Assembly: GCA_023255875.1 (NCBI GenBank)
Contig: JAGDVY010000023.1
Coordinates: 1-35,211, forward strand
Reading direction: 5' to 3'
Source of the DNA: Hydrogenobacter sp.
GTDB lineage: Bacteria > Aquificota > Aquificia > Aquificales > Aquificaceae
Length of the DNA stretch: 35,211 nucleotides
Shown: positions 25,115 to 33,094 of the stretch, one piece after another
How positions within the stretch are numbered: position 1 is the stretch's first letter
Layout: each line of letters starts with the position of its first letter
Position numbers and translations under genes: made by a program
The notes under the pieces: generated by a model
What the model was told of the DNA's origin: nothing
What the model saw: only the letters and a program-made list of their open reading frames with translations
Database searches by the model: none

Positions 25115-26373
25115 AAGTAGGTGTAATAAGCTTAGGATGTGCCAAAAACCTTGTAGATACGGAAGTTCTCCTTGGTAAGCTTAAATCAAGCGGTGCGGTT
25201 ATCGTAAGTGATCCCAAAAAGGCAGATGTAATCATCATAAACACCTGCGGTTTTATAGAACCTGCAAAGGCAGAGTCCATAGACACCATACTGGAGTTTG
25301 CGGAAAAGAAAAAGGTTATAGTAATGGGATGCTTGGTCCAAAGGTACAAGGAGGAGCTCCAAAAGGAGATACCAGAGGTTAGTGCTTACTTTGGCACAGA
25401 AAGCTGGGATTCCATATTAGAGTTTCTAAGGCTAAAGCCAAAGGAAGACATCAAAAGAGTGCTTACCACACCAAAATCTTATGCATACCTTAAAATATCC
25501 GAAGGGTGCAACAGGCTCTGTTCTTTCTGCGCCATACCTCTCATAAGGGGAAGGCACAGATCAAGACCCATAGAAGAGATCGTTGAGGAAGCTAAATACT
25601 TAGCAGATCAAGGTGTAAAGGAGTTGTGCATAGTATCTCAGGATACCACTTACTATGGCAGGGACCTGTACGGTAAAGCTCATCTTATAAAACTTCTGCA
25701 AGAGCTTGAGAAGGTGCAGGGCATAAAGTGGATAAGATTGCTCTATCTTTACCCTACAGAAGTGGAAGATGAGCTTCTCTATTACATGGCAAATTCCGAA
25801 AAAGTAATTCCTTACCTGGATGTTCCACTACAACATATATCCACAGAAGTGCTAAAGAGCATGAGAAGAGGCTACGATGAGAACTTTGTAAGGAAATTCT
25901 TAGATAAGGTGATCAAAATATTACCCCATGCTGTTTTGAGAACCACATTTATAGTAGGCTATCCTTCCGAAACTCCGCAGGACTTTCAAAAACTTTTGGA
26001 TTTTGTGCGAGAGGGACACTTCCATTGGGTGGGAGTCTTTACTTACTATCAGGAGGATAACACTCACGCTTATGCCTTGGGAGATCCAATACCCATGCAA
26101 GAGAAAGAAAGTAGAAAGGAAGAGCTTTTAAAGGTGCAAAAAGATGTAACTTACAAAAAGAATCTTGATCTTGTAGGAAAGACTTTAGAGCTTGTGGTGG
26201 ATGGCTTTGACGAAGAGCTGGGCATAGTACCAGTAGGAAGAATTTACACACAGGCTCCTGAGGTTGATGGCATTACTTACGTAGAGGCAGAAAGGGAGCT
26301 AAAGCCTGGAGAGATGATAACAGTCAAGATCACTCAAGCAAAAGATTATGACCTTGTAGCGCAGTGCCTTTAG
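25111..26373 (+). CDS. rimO: Ribosomal protein uS12 methylthiotransferase RimO
   Basis: A 420-residue radical SAM methylthiotransferase that modifies an Asp of ribosomal protein uS12. The N-terminal UPF0004 domain has the three cluster cysteines C10 (SLGCAKNLVDTE), C46 (NTCGF) and C74 (GCLVQRY). The radical SAM motif is CNRLCSFC (C133, C137, C140), followed by IPLIRGRHRSRP. YPSETPQDF and GVFTYYQEDNT are typical of RimO. The last ~65 residues form the TRAM domain. SLGCAKN and the CNRLCSFCAIP spacing favour RimO over the tRNA enzyme MiaB. It overlaps the secreted-protein gene by 4 bases and, convergently, the fumarase gene by 4 bases. Confidence 0.95.
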   Translation: MKVGVISLGCAKNLVDTEVLLGKLKSSGAVIVSDPKKADVIIINTCGFIEPAKAESIDTILEFAEKKKVIVMGCLVQRYKEELQKEIPEVSAYFGTESWDSILEFLRLKPKEDIKRVLTTPKSYAYLKISEGCNRLCSFCAIPLIRGRHRSRPIEEIVEEAKYLADQGVKELCIVSQDTTYYGRDLYGKAHLIKLLQELEKVQGIKWIRLLYLYPTEVEDELLYYMANSEKVIPYLDVPLQHISTEVLKSMRRGYDENFVRKFLDKVIKILPHAVLRTTFIVGYPSETPQDFQKLLDFVREGHFHWVGVFTYYQEDNTHAYALGDPIPMQEKESRKEELLKVQKDVTYKKNLDLVGKTLELVVDGFDEELGIVPVGRIYTQAPEVDGITYVEAERELKPGEMITVKITQAKDYDLVAQCL

Positions 26374-26927
26374 ATATCAATGCGAGCAAACTTTCTTCTT
26401 CCTTCCTCAAACACATCTCCGCCGTATATGTCGTTAGCCACTATTACAGGAAAGTCTTCCACGTAGAGCCTTCTTATAGCTTCTGTGCCTAAGTCCTCGT
26501 ATGCTATTACCTCAGAGGACTTTATGCTCTTTGCAAGCAGGACCGCAACGCCACCAACCGCAGCAAAGTAAACCGCCTTGTACTCTTTGAGAAGTTCCTT
26601 TACCTGTGGGCTTCTGTATCCTTTGCCTATCATACCTTTTAGTCCTAACTTTAAAAGAGGTTCCACATACTTGTCCATTCTAATGGCTGTAGTAGGTCCT
26701 GCTGAGCCTATTACCTGTCCAGGTTTGGGTGGGGTGGGTCCCACGTAGTATATAACCTGTCCTTTCATATCAAAAGGTGGCATTTCTCCTCTGCTTATAG
26801 CCTCAACCATCCTCTTGTGAGCTGCATCTCTTGCGGTGTATATGTAGCCGTTTAGCAGTACTTTATCGCCTGCCCTGAGCTCCTCTATAACTTGTTCCGT
26901 TAAAGGGGTAAAAATCCTTTTTTCCAT
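26370..26927 (-). CDS. Class I fumarate hydratase, beta (C-terminal) subunit
   Basis: A 185-residue beta subunit of the two-part iron-sulfur fumarase. In the reductive TCA cycle it acts on malate to fumarate. The Fumerase_C pattern is complete: LRAGDKVLLNGYIYTARDAAHKRM, PFDMKGQVIYYVGPTPPKPG, IGSAGPTTAIRMDKYVEPLL, GMIGKGYRS, AVGGVAVLLAKSIK and AYEDLGTEAIRRLYVEDFPV. The catalytic cluster cysteines are on the alpha subunit, which is not next to it in this window. The C-terminal domain of L-tartrate dehydratase is a possible alternative but the central-carbon setting favours fumarase. It has its own TATAAT, 11 bases before the ATG. Confidence 0.93.
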   Translation of the reverse strand: MEKRIFTPLTEQVIEELRAGDKVLLNGYIYTARDAAHKRMVEAISRGEMPPFDMKGQVIYYVGPTPPKPGQVIGSAGPTTAIRMDKYVEPLLKLGLKGMIGKGYRSPQVKELLKEYKAVYFAAVGGVAVLLAKSIKSSEVIAYEDLGTEAIRRLYVEDFPVIVANDIYGGDVFEEGRRKFARIDI

Positions 26928-26938
26928 AACATTATTGT

Positions 26939-26944
26939 ATTATA
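26939..26944 (-). promoter_or_regulatory. -10 hexamer of the fumarase beta gene
   Basis: TATAAT on the minus strand ends 11 bases before the ATG at 26927, predicting a leader of about five bases. It is divergent from the tRNA promoter 28 bases away. Confidence 0.5.
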
Positions 26945-26971
26945 AACCCTGCAAAATGACAAAAAATGTTT

Positions 26972-26977
26972 TATAAT
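26972..26977 (+). promoter_or_regulatory. -10 hexamer of tRNA-Met(CAT)
   Basis: TATAAT 12 bases before the tRNA 5' end at 26990. Confidence 0.5.
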
Positions 26978-26989
26978 ATTAAGTTGTTA

Positions 26990-27061
26990 GGGCGCGTAGC
27001 TCAATGGCAGAGCGGGCGGCTCATAACCGCCCGGTTGGGGGTTCGAGTCCTCCCGCGCCCA
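26990..27061 (+). tRNA. tRNA with CAT anticodon (elongator Met or Ile2), CCA not encoded
   Basis: Acceptor GGGCGCG/CGCGCCC, T8-A9, D stem GCTC/GAGC, anticodon stem GGCGG/CCGCC with loop CTCATAA (anticodon CAT), T stem GGGGG/CCTCC with loop TTCGAGT, discriminator A at 27061. The 1-72 pair is G-C and the anticodon stem lacks three consecutive G-C pairs next to the loop, so it is not the initiator. Elongator Met is more likely than lysidine-modified Ile2. The next bases are TTA, the reverse of a convergent gene's stop codon, so CCA must be added enzymatically. Confidence 0.95.
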
Positions 27062-27538
27062 TTAATGAAGGAACCTTTCCAAAAGATTCCCAAAAAAGAC
27101 AAAAGCGGAGATCCTCAAACCCCTTGCTATAACACTTGCCACAAGAAAAGTCATCACAGGCATCTTAAATATGCCAGAGAGCCAACAAACTAACTTATAG
27201 GGTTCTCCTATTATGACTGCAAAAAACCCATACTTATTGAATATGCTCTCTCCTTTTAGGTAAAGCTTCTCACCCAAAAGGCGCTTTACAAAAGCCTCTC
27301 CAAGGAAACCCGCAAGATAGTAAGCCACCAAAGCACCAAGCAGATTTCCTGCAAAGGCTACAAAGCCTGCCACATATGTATTTAGTTTAAACAGGGGTGC
27401 GCTTACAATAAAGGGATAAGGAGGTATGGGTTGGAACAAAGATTCAGTGAAGGATATAAGAAATATAGCCATATAACCATACTGGCTAACAAACTCTTGA
27501 GCGTACCTTTTTAGTTCAGGGAAAAACTGCTCTATCAA
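27062..27538 (-). CDS. DedA/VTT-domain (YqaA-type) membrane protein
   Basis: A 158-residue inner-membrane protein of the VTT/DedA family, linked to lipid scrambling and membrane homeostasis. It has re-entrant and membrane segments: YGYMAIFLISFTESLFQPIP (FTES...P-P motif), AGFVAFAGNLLGALVAYYLAGFLG with the G-N-x-LG-A motif, and the C-terminal FLVASVIARGLRISAFVFFG with the conserved Arg. The KYGFFAVIIGEP stretch corresponds to the second conserved motif. It starts with a 4-base ATGA overlap with the metallo-hydrolase gene, and its stop codon touches the 3' end of the tRNA on the other strand. Confidence 0.88.
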   Translation of the reverse strand: MIEQFFPELKRYAQEFVSQYGYMAIFLISFTESLFQPIPPYPFIVSAPLFKLNTYVAGFVAFAGNLLGALVAYYLAGFLGEAFVKRLLGEKLYLKGESIFNKYGFFAVIIGEPYKLVCWLSGIFKMPVMTFLVASVIARGLRISAFVFFGNLLERFLH

Positions 27539-28293
27539 TGTAAATAAACCTCCATATTGTCAAAAGCGGATACGGTATTTATGCCTGTTATTGAGGTTAT
27601 GTAGTCTGCCACCTCTTGAGGATCGTGGTTTTTTAGGAACTCATAACCAAAGTGGGTAAGGATAGCTCTTTGGGGATTCAATCCTTTTATAAGTTTAATA
27701 GCGTCTTCCACAGAAAGGTGTTCTACATTTTCCCTTTTGTTGTAAAGGGTAGTGTTTATGATCATGACCTGTACATTTTTGGGGTATAAGCTTAGCATCT
27801 TATCTTCAAACATGGCGCACGATACATAAAGCACTTTGTCATTGAGCAAAAGAGCGTAAGTTTCTGTGTTGTGATGCCTGTGTTTCATAACCGCTTTTAC
27901 TTTTATGCCCATGTACTCAAGAGTTTTACCTTCTTCAAGAAAAGCTTCAAAGGCAAGCCTCTTTCTCAAGTAGGGCAGAACTACTCTATCTTCTCCCTCC
28001 AAGGCTGACCTTGGTGCAAATAGAGCGGTGTGAATTCTTTTTCCGCCATCTGTTGATGCCTCTATGAGGGAATTCACATCTGCAGAATGATCTAAGTGTA
28101 TGTGTGATAGTACTATCAAATCCAAAGCTCTTGGGTCAAATCCTCTCTCGTGAAGGTAAACAAAAGCGCCAGGTCCGGGGTCCACATGCACCCATCTTCC
28201 CGATAGGTGCATCAGCATACCACCGGACCTTCTTATCCTTCTAAAAGTGCTCGCTCTACCTCCTGCGGTTCCTAAGAAAAGTATCTTATCCAA
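27535..28293 (-). CDS. Metallo-beta-lactamase-fold hydrolase
   Basis: A 252-residue metal-dependent hydrolase. The metal motif SHIHLDHSADVN (HxHxDH) lies at about residues 63-74; further candidate ligands are the His in KHRHHNTE and the C-terminal ILTHFGYEF. GTAGGRAS at the start and HVDPGPGAFVYLHERG are typical of the RNase Z-like/PhnP-like branch without a large insert. The substrate is unknown; a cyclic phosphodiester or nucleotide is usual for the branch. It overlaps the second ferredoxin gene by 8 bases and the DedA-type gene by 4, so all four genes from 28701 downwards are one transcription unit. Confidence 0.88.
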   Translation of the reverse strand: MDKILFLGTAGGRASTFRRIRRSGGMLMHLSGRWVHVDPGPGAFVYLHERGFDPRALDLIVLSHIHLDHSADVNSLIEASTDGGKRIHTALFAPRSALEGEDRVVLPYLRKRLAFEAFLEEGKTLEYMGIKVKAVMKHRHHNTETYALLLNDKVLYVSCAMFEDKMLSLYPKNVQVMIINTTLYNKRENVEHLSVEDAIKLIKGLNPQRAILTHFGYEFLKNHDPQEVADYITSITGINTVSAFDNMEVYLH

Positions 28294-28486
28294 CTTCTTC
28301 TAATTGTATAGAGCCGCTGGGACAGCTTTCTGCTACCTCCTGTATGGAAGACTTCAAAGAATCGTCTATCTTAACCCTAAGCCAAACTATAGGTATGCCA
28401 TCACCTCTATCTACAAACACTTGAGGTAGCACATCGTAGCACAACCTACAGGCTGTACATGTATCTATATCAATAAGTATCTTCAT
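28286..28486 (-). CDS. [4Fe-4S] ferredoxin, second copy (Fd2-like)
   Basis: A 66-residue monocluster ferredoxin with four Cys: C10, C13, C16 (CTACRLC) and C55 (SCPSGSI). It carries the same RGDGIP turn as its neighbour but lacks part of the loop after it. The start is the ATG at 28486, which overlaps the TGA of the first ferredoxin (ATGA); an in-frame start at 28519 would only extend into that gene. Paired ferredoxins of this kind in Hydrogenobacter donate low-potential electrons to pyruvate and 2-oxoglutarate synthases in the reductive TCA cycle. Sequence identity with the upstream copy is moderate, so the two may have different potentials or partners. Confidence 0.92.
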   Translation of the reverse strand: MKILIDIDTCTACRLCYDVLPQVFVDRGDGIPIVWLRVKIDDSLKSSIQEVAESCPSGSIQLEEVG

Positions 28487-28701
28487 ACTTCTTCTGTTAT
28501 GATGGAACCGCTGGGGCATTCATCAGTGACTTCTTTGACTTCCTGCTCCAGCTCCGAAGGGACCATCATCCAACCGTCGGGTCCAGGACTTACCACTTCC
28601 GCTATGCCATCGCCCCTGTTTTTGTAAACCTCAGGGACCCTATCGTAGCATAGCTCACAAGAAGTGCAAGTGTCTGGATCAACTTTTGTTCTAAGTGCCA
28701 T
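28483..28701 (-). CDS. [4Fe-4S] ferredoxin, first copy (Fd1-like)
   Basis: A 72-residue monocluster ferredoxin. Cys ligands are C12, C15, C18 (CTSCELC) and C62 (ECPSGSI). The acidic chain resembles, from memory, Fd1 of Hydrogenobacter thermophilus, an electron donor to 2-oxoacid:ferredoxin oxidoreductases in reductive TCA carbon fixation. AGGAGG stands about 7 bases before the ATG, and the 77-base gap to sucD contains AT-rich promoter-like sequence (TTATATT on the minus strand), so this gene probably starts the ferredoxin-hydrolase-DedA unit while also possibly receiving read-through from sucCD. Confidence 0.94.
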   Translation of the reverse strand: MALRTKVDPDTCTSCELCYDRVPEVYKNRGDGIAEVVSPGPDGWMMVPSELEQEVKEVTDECPSGSIITEEV

Positions 28702-28778
28702 ATTACCTACCTCCTTAAACAGATTTTTAGGTTATGTAAAAAATATAACACATATTTGAAACATAAGTATATCCTAAA

Positions 28779-29657
28779 TCATGTGCGCAAAACTTCGTAC
28801 ACAGTCTTGCCTATGAAGGCAGGATTCTCTATGACATATACTCCTGCTTCCCTCAGTGCGGACATCTTAGCCTGAGCTGTTCCCTTGCCTCCACTTATTA
28901 TAGCTCCTGCGTGTCCCATCCTCCTACCTGGTGGTGCGGTGATACCTGCTATATATGCAAACACTGGTTTTTTCACGTGATTTTTTATATACTCAGCTGC
29001 TTCTTCCTCCGCTGTGCCACCTATTTCTCCTATCATAAGAATGGCTTCTGTTTCTGGGTCCTCATTAAACATAGCTATGACATCTTTGTGAGAGAGTCCA
29101 TGCACTGGGTCTCCGCCTATGCCTACCGCAGTGGATTGACCAAGTCCGTAGCGTGTGAGCTGATAAGAAGCTTCGTAGGTCAGAGTTCCACTTCTTGATA
29201 CTATGCCTATTGTTCCCCTCTTGAAAATGTGTCCGGGCATTATACCTACCTTGGCTTCACCGGGAGTTATTACTCCGGGGCAGTTGGGACCTATCAGCTT
29301 TGCGTTAGGATAGTTCTTCTTCATGTAATCCTTTACCTGCATCATATCCTTGACGGGAATACCTTCTGTGATACACACTACAAGCTCTATGCCTGCATCT
29401 AAGGCTTCCACTATGGCATCGCCCGCAAAGGCAGGAGGCACAAATATTAAAGAACAGTTAGCACCTGTCTCTTTTACCGCCTCTTCTACAGTGTTAAAGA
29501 CGGGTATATCTTCTACCTTTTGACCGCCTTTGCCTGGTGTGACACCAGCCACAACTTTTGTACCGTAAGCTTTACATTGCAAAGCGTGAAAAGACCCTTC
29601 TTTTCCAGTTATACCCTGAACTACCACTTTTGTGTCTTTGTTTACCAGTATAGACAT
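28779..29657 (-). CDS. sucD: Succinyl-CoA synthetase alpha subunit
   Basis: A 292-residue alpha subunit that carries the phosphohistidine and the CoA site. Features: [22 protein letters not shown] (CoA-binding Rossmann domain), [53 protein letters not shown] and [21 protein letters not shown], where the His is the phosphorylated residue. In the reductive TCA direction it makes succinyl-CoA for 2-oxoglutarate synthase. Length (292) fits SucD and not CcsB, the ~345-residue citryl-CoA synthetase subunit also present in Hydrogenobacter. GGAGG precedes the ATG, and the gene lies 21 bases behind sucC. Confidence 0.96.
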   Translation of the reverse strand: MSILVNKDTKVVVQGITGKEGSFHALQCKAYGTKVVAGVTPGKGGQKVEDIPVFNTVEEAVKETGANCSLIFVPPAFAGDAIVEALDAGIELVVCITEGIPVKDMMQVKDYMKKNYPNAKLIGPNCPGVITPGEAKVGIMPGHIFKRGTIGIVSRSGTLTYEASYQLTRYGLGQSTAVGIGGDPVHGLSHKDVIAMFNEDPETEAILMIGEIGGTAEEEAAEYIKNHVKKPVFAYIAGITAPPGRRMGHAGAIISGGKGTAQAKMSALREAGVYVIENPAFIGKTVYEVLRT

Positions 29658-29678
29658 GTTATACCTCCCATCCTTGAT

Positions 29679-30833
29679 TTAACTCTTGCTTGCCAATTCT
29701 ACAGCTTTCTTAGCTCCGTCCCACATATCTTCAGCGTTAATGAAGTTAAGTCCTGATTGAGCAAGAAGTCTTCTGCCCTCTTCCACATTTGTACCTTCCA
29801 TGCGGACAACTACTGGTACTCTTATCTGTACCATCTTTGCTGCCTCTATAAGCCCCTGAGCCAGTCTATCACACCTGAGTATGCCACCAAATATGTTTAT
29901 AAATACCGCTTTCACATTTTGGTCCGCCATGAGTATCCTAAAAGCGTTGGCTATCTGCTCCACATTAGCTCCTCCTCCCACATCAAGAAAGTTGGCAGGC
30001 TCTCCACCTGCGAGCTTTATTATGTCCATAGTGGTCATAGCAAGACCAGCACCGTTTACCATACATCCTATATTGCCATCGAGTTTTATGTAATTGAGAC
30101 TGTAGCGCTTGGCTTCTACCTCAAGGGGATCAAGCTGTGTAAGGTCTTCTAACTCTTCCAGGTCTTTGTGTCTTATTAGAGCGTTGTCATCTATTTCTAC
30201 CTTTGCGTCAAGCAGGATAAGGTTTCCTTCTTTTGTAAGCACCAAAGGGTTTATTTCCACAAGGCTTGCATCTAAGTCCATATAAGCTCTGTATAAGGCT
30301 AACGCTATCTTGACAAACTCATTCACAGGAAGTCCCAGTTTAAAAGCTACCCTTCTTGCCTGAGAAGGCATAAGCCCTAAGGCAGGGTCTATGTGGAGCA
30401 TATGTATGGCTTCTGGTTTTTCCTTTGCCACCTCTTCTATTTCCATACCACCTTCCGCAGAAGCCATAAGTACTGGCTTTGAGACCGCCCTGTCAAGGGT
30501 TATGGAAAGGTAATACTCCTTTTGTATGTTAGTTGCCTTTTCTATCCAAACTCTGCTCACGAGTTTTCCTTCTGGACACTGGAAGGTTTTTAACACTTTT
30601 CCCAACATACCCTCTACTGCCTGCTTTAGCTCCTCTTGGTTTTTTACGAGCTTTACACCTCCCGCTTTACCTCTTCCTCCACAATGCACCTGAGCCTTTA
30701 CCACCAGAGGATACTCCCCAAGCTCTTCTGCGATCTGCAAGGCTTCCTCTAAGGAAAAAGCTACCCTTCCTTCTGGGACAGGAAGTCCATATTTTTTTAG
30801 AAGCTCCTTTGCCTGATGTTCGTGCAGTTTCAT
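29679..30833 (-). CDS. sucC: Succinyl-CoA synthetase beta subunit
   Basis: A 384-residue ATP-grasp beta subunit. [42 protein letters not shown] (nucleotide site), LEINPL-type VEINPLVLT with metal ligands, [29 protein letters not shown] and [17 protein letters not shown] are all SucC signatures. The start is the ATG at 30833, with GGAGG 7 bases before it, rather than a TTG six bases upstream. A TATAAT at 30863-30868 gives a leader of about 20 bases that carries this ribosome site. It forms an operon with sucD. CcsA, the citryl-CoA synthetase homologue, is longer (~428), so SucC is preferred. Confidence 0.96.
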   Translation of the reverse strand: MKLHEHQAKELLKKYGLPVPEGRVAFSLEEALQIAEELGEYPLVVKAQVHCGGRGKAGGVKLVKNQEELKQAVEGMLGKVLKTFQCPEGKLVSRVWIEKATNIQKEYYLSITLDRAVSKPVLMASAEGGMEIEEVAKEKPEAIHMLHIDPALGLMPSQARRVAFKLGLPVNEFVKIALALYRAYMDLDASLVEINPLVLTKEGNLILLDAKVEIDDNALIRHKDLEELEDLTQLDPLEVEAKRYSLNYIKLDGNIGCMVNGAGLAMTTMDIIKLAGGEPANFLDVGGGANVEQIANAFRILMADQNVKAVFINIFGGILRCDRLAQGLIEAAKMVQIRVPVVVRMEGTNVEEGRRLLAQSGLNFINAEDMWDGAKKAVELASKS

Positions 30834-30862
30834 CCACAAACCTCCGTCAAGTTTAAGAAAAA

Positions 30863-30868
30863 ATTATA
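30863..30868 (-). promoter_or_regulatory. -10 hexamer of sucCD containing the murD stop codon
   Basis: TATAAT on the minus strand, 29 bases before the sucC ATG. The inner TAA is the murD stop codon (30866 to 30864). Confidence 0.5.
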
Positions 30869-32120
30869 CAGAAAACAGAGAATAAACCAATTCTTTAAAC
30901 TTTTCACCTCTTTCCACATAGTCCCTGAACATATCAAAGGAAGCGCACGCAGGAGAAAAAAGGATAACATCACCACTCTGAGAGAAGTCTTTTGCCATTT
31001 TTACCGCAGTTTCTAAGCTATCTGCCATTTCAATTTTGACAGCTCCTTTCCAAGCTTGAAATATCTTGTCTTTTGCCTCACCTATAAGTATAGCTATCTT
31101 TACCTTTTGAGCAACAAGATGATAAAGGCTTTCAAAATCTCCTCCTTTATCCCTTCCGCCTGCTATGAGTATGACCTTTTTGTCTGGCATGTTTCTTAGA
31201 GCTACCTTTAAAGCATTCACAGTGGTAGATTTAGAATCGTTAAAAACTTTTACACCCTTCCACTCTCCCAAAAACTCAAGCCTAAAAGGCAGTCCAGAAA
31301 ACTCGTAAAGAACCTTTCTTATGGTATCAGCAGACACACCCATTAGCCTGCACATGATGGCACTTGCAAGAGCGTTAAGTTGGTTGTGATACCCAAAGAC
31401 CTTTAACTCGCTTACTTCAAAAAGCTCTTCATCCATGAAGTAAGCTTTACCGTCTTTTATAAAACCGTGTGCGTCTTCTGAACCAAAGAGAAACTTTTTA
31501 GCTTTTGTGGGAGTGCCAACTACCTCCTCCTGCTTTGAATAAAGCACTATAAAGTCCTCCTCTTGTTGATTTCTAAAGATGTTGTACTTGCTCTGAAGGT
31601 AGTCTTCAAGGTCTTTGTGCCAATCTAAGTGATCCCGAGAGAAGTTTAAGAAGGCTCCACCGTGTGGTCTGAAGGTCTTTAGAGTTTTACCCTGAAAGGA
31701 GGATACTTCAAGCACCGCAAGACACGATGGATTTTTTAAAACTATCTGGGAAAAGGGTGTTCCTATATTGCCTCCTTCACAGACATTTCCAAAGTGTTCT
31801 TTGAGTATAAGGTATGTCATTCTTGTGGTGGTTGATTTTCCGTCAGTACCTGTAATGGCAATGGCTTTTCCTTTAAAGAATCTATAAGCCAATTCAAGCT
31901 CACCTATAACCTCTATGTTCCTTTTCTCAGCGGACAACCAAAGGGGATGGTGTGGAGGTATGCCCGGTGATAACACTACAGTATCAACCAGATCAAGATA
32001 CTGCCTAAAGTCCGTGCCATCTTTATCATCCCCTGCATACACTTCGTAGTTTTTAGCCTTGAGAAGCTCTATAGCAGATCTTCCGCTTACACCAAGACCC
32101 CATACAAGTATGCGTTTCAT
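30864..32120 (-). CDS. murD: UDP-MurNAc-L-alanine:D-glutamate ligase MurD
   Basis: A 418-residue Mur ligase that adds D-Glu in peptidoglycan synthesis. LVWGLGVSGRSAIELL is the N-terminal substrate domain, ITGTDGKSTTTRM the ATP site (with Asp where Asn is usual in GTNGKST), EVSSFQGKTL and NFSRDHLDWH the central motifs, and FNDSKSTTVNALKVAL plus GGRDKGGDFESL the C-terminal ones. The start is the ATG at 32120, which overlaps the TGA of the UPF0104 gene (ATGA); the frame extends upstream to 32216 only inside that gene. Length is slightly short of the usual ~440. It is translationally coupled to the upstream membrane protein. Confidence 0.95.
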   Translation of the reverse strand: MKRILVWGLGVSGRSAIELLKAKNYEVYAGDDKDGTDFRQYLDLVDTVVLSPGIPPHHPLWLSAEKRNIEVIGELELAYRFFKGKAIAITGTDGKSTTTRMTYLILKEHFGNVCEGGNIGTPFSQIVLKNPSCLAVLEVSSFQGKTLKTFRPHGGAFLNFSRDHLDWHKDLEDYLQSKYNIFRNQQEEDFIVLYSKQEEVVGTPTKAKKFLFGSEDAHGFIKDGKAYFMDEELFEVSELKVFGYHNQLNALASAIMCRLMGVSADTIRKVLYEFSGLPFRLEFLGEWKGVKVFNDSKSTTVNALKVALRNMPDKKVILIAGGRDKGGDFESLYHLVAQKVKIAILIGEAKDKIFQAWKGAVKIEMADSLETAVKMAKDFSQSGDVILFSPACASFDMFRDYVERGEKFKELVYSLFSV

Positions 32121-33082
32121 AAGTAAGATTTTAATTTTTTGGCGTCTATAAGCAAAAGTATGGATAATAGGATGCCACCCAAGATGGCGCTCAAATACTG
32201 GCTTAAAAACCTCCAAAGGATGGCAAATACTCCCACAAGAAAGGGCTCTAAGAAGGGAGAGAACACAGAAAGAGCTCCCAGCTCTCCCACACCGCTACCA
32301 CCAGGAGTAGGGCTTATAAACAGGGCATAAACTAAGAAAAGCTGATTAAAAAAGACACTCAGTGAATCAGCTTTTGTATTGAAAGCCTTCACAAGAAACA
32401 CACCTACTAAAGTAAAACACACGTAAAGCAGTATGCTACTGATGGTTGCCACAAGTATGTGAATCTTTTTATCCCTCAGGAATATCTTCATGGTTACCGC
32501 ATACCTTTTGAACAAACTTTTGATTTTGTTTATGAGCTTTCCGTTGGAGGAATTTTTTCTAAAAAACACTCTCAGAAGTATGTAAATGGTGCCTGTCAGG
32601 ATAAGCACTATCGCAACAAGTTCAAAGAGATCCTTTGCCTGTGAAGGATTCTTAAACAGTGCATAAAGAGTGATAGGTAGGGCTAAGATAAAGAAGACCA
32701 TACCTGTTATGGTTTTCATGGTTATCACGCTCATGACCTTGTGAAGCTTTCCACCCTTTCTCATTAAGGTGTATATGGAGATGAACTCACCGCCTACATG
32801 TGCAGGTGTGATTGTGGCACCAAAGGTATTTATCAGGGATATCACATAACCATAAAAAAAAGAGTATTTAAGACCCATAGCTCTTGAAAGGACAAAAAGC
32901 CTAATGTTGTCAAAGGTGTGATAAAAGAACATACTCAGTAGAGCAAGCAGGAGATACCTCTTTTCCAACGTAAAAAACACGCTCATTAAGTCTTTGGTAA
33001 AGGTTTTTTTAAGGATGTAGAAGGCAGTTGCAAATATTATACATACAGTGATAAAAGATCCATAAAAGATGGACTTGTACAT
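32117..33082 (-). CDS. UPF0104/LPG-synthase-TM-family membrane protein
   Basis: A 321-residue polytopic membrane protein of the lysylphosphatidylglycerol-synthase TM (UPF0104) family, lipid flippase-like proteins without the catalytic GNAT-like domain. Typical are FYGYVISLINTFGATITPAHVGGEF, YTLMRKGGKLHKVMSVITMKT and the late ALFISPTPGGSGVGELGALS, the family's P-x-PGG-x-G-x-E motif. About eight membrane helices are predicted. The start at 33082 (MYKSIF) is 6 bases after a TATAAT; the open frame upstream to 33130 lies in rlmN. It precedes murD with an ATGA overlap, which hints at an envelope role. Confidence 0.87.
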   Translation of the reverse strand: MYKSIFYGSFITVCIIFATAFYILKKTFTKDLMSVFFTLEKRYLLLALLSMFFYHTFDNIRLFVLSRAMGLKYSFFYGYVISLINTFGATITPAHVGGEFISIYTLMRKGGKLHKVMSVITMKTITGMVFFILALPITLYALFKNPSQAKDLFELVAIVLILTGTIYILLRVFFRKNSSNGKLINKIKSLFKRYAVTMKIFLRDKKIHILVATISSILLYVCFTLVGVFLVKAFNTKADSLSVFFNQLFLVYALFISPTPGGSGVGELGALSVFSPFLEPFLVGVFAILWRFLSQYLSAILGGILLSILLLIDAKKLKSYL

Positions 33083-33088
33083 AGTAGG

Positions 33089-33094
33089 ATTATA
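33089..33094 (-). promoter_or_regulatory. -10 hexamer of UPF0104-murD containing the rlmN stop codon
   Basis: TATAAT on the minus strand ends 6 bases before the ATG at 33082. The inner TAA is the rlmN stop (33092 to 33090). Confidence 0.5.

Noticed and set aside
26990-27061. Initiator tRNA-fMet
   Set aside because: It has a paired G1-C72 and lacks three G-C pairs next to the anticodon loop, both initiator hallmarks.
28779-30833. Citryl-CoA synthetase (CcsA/CcsB) instead of succinyl-CoA synthetase
   Set aside because: Subunit lengths of 384 and 292 residues and motifs fit SucC/SucD; the citryl-CoA enzyme subunits are longer.
30834-30839. TTG start for sucC two codons upstream
   Set aside because: It is only 1 base from the GGAGG, whereas the ATG at 30833 has proper spacing.
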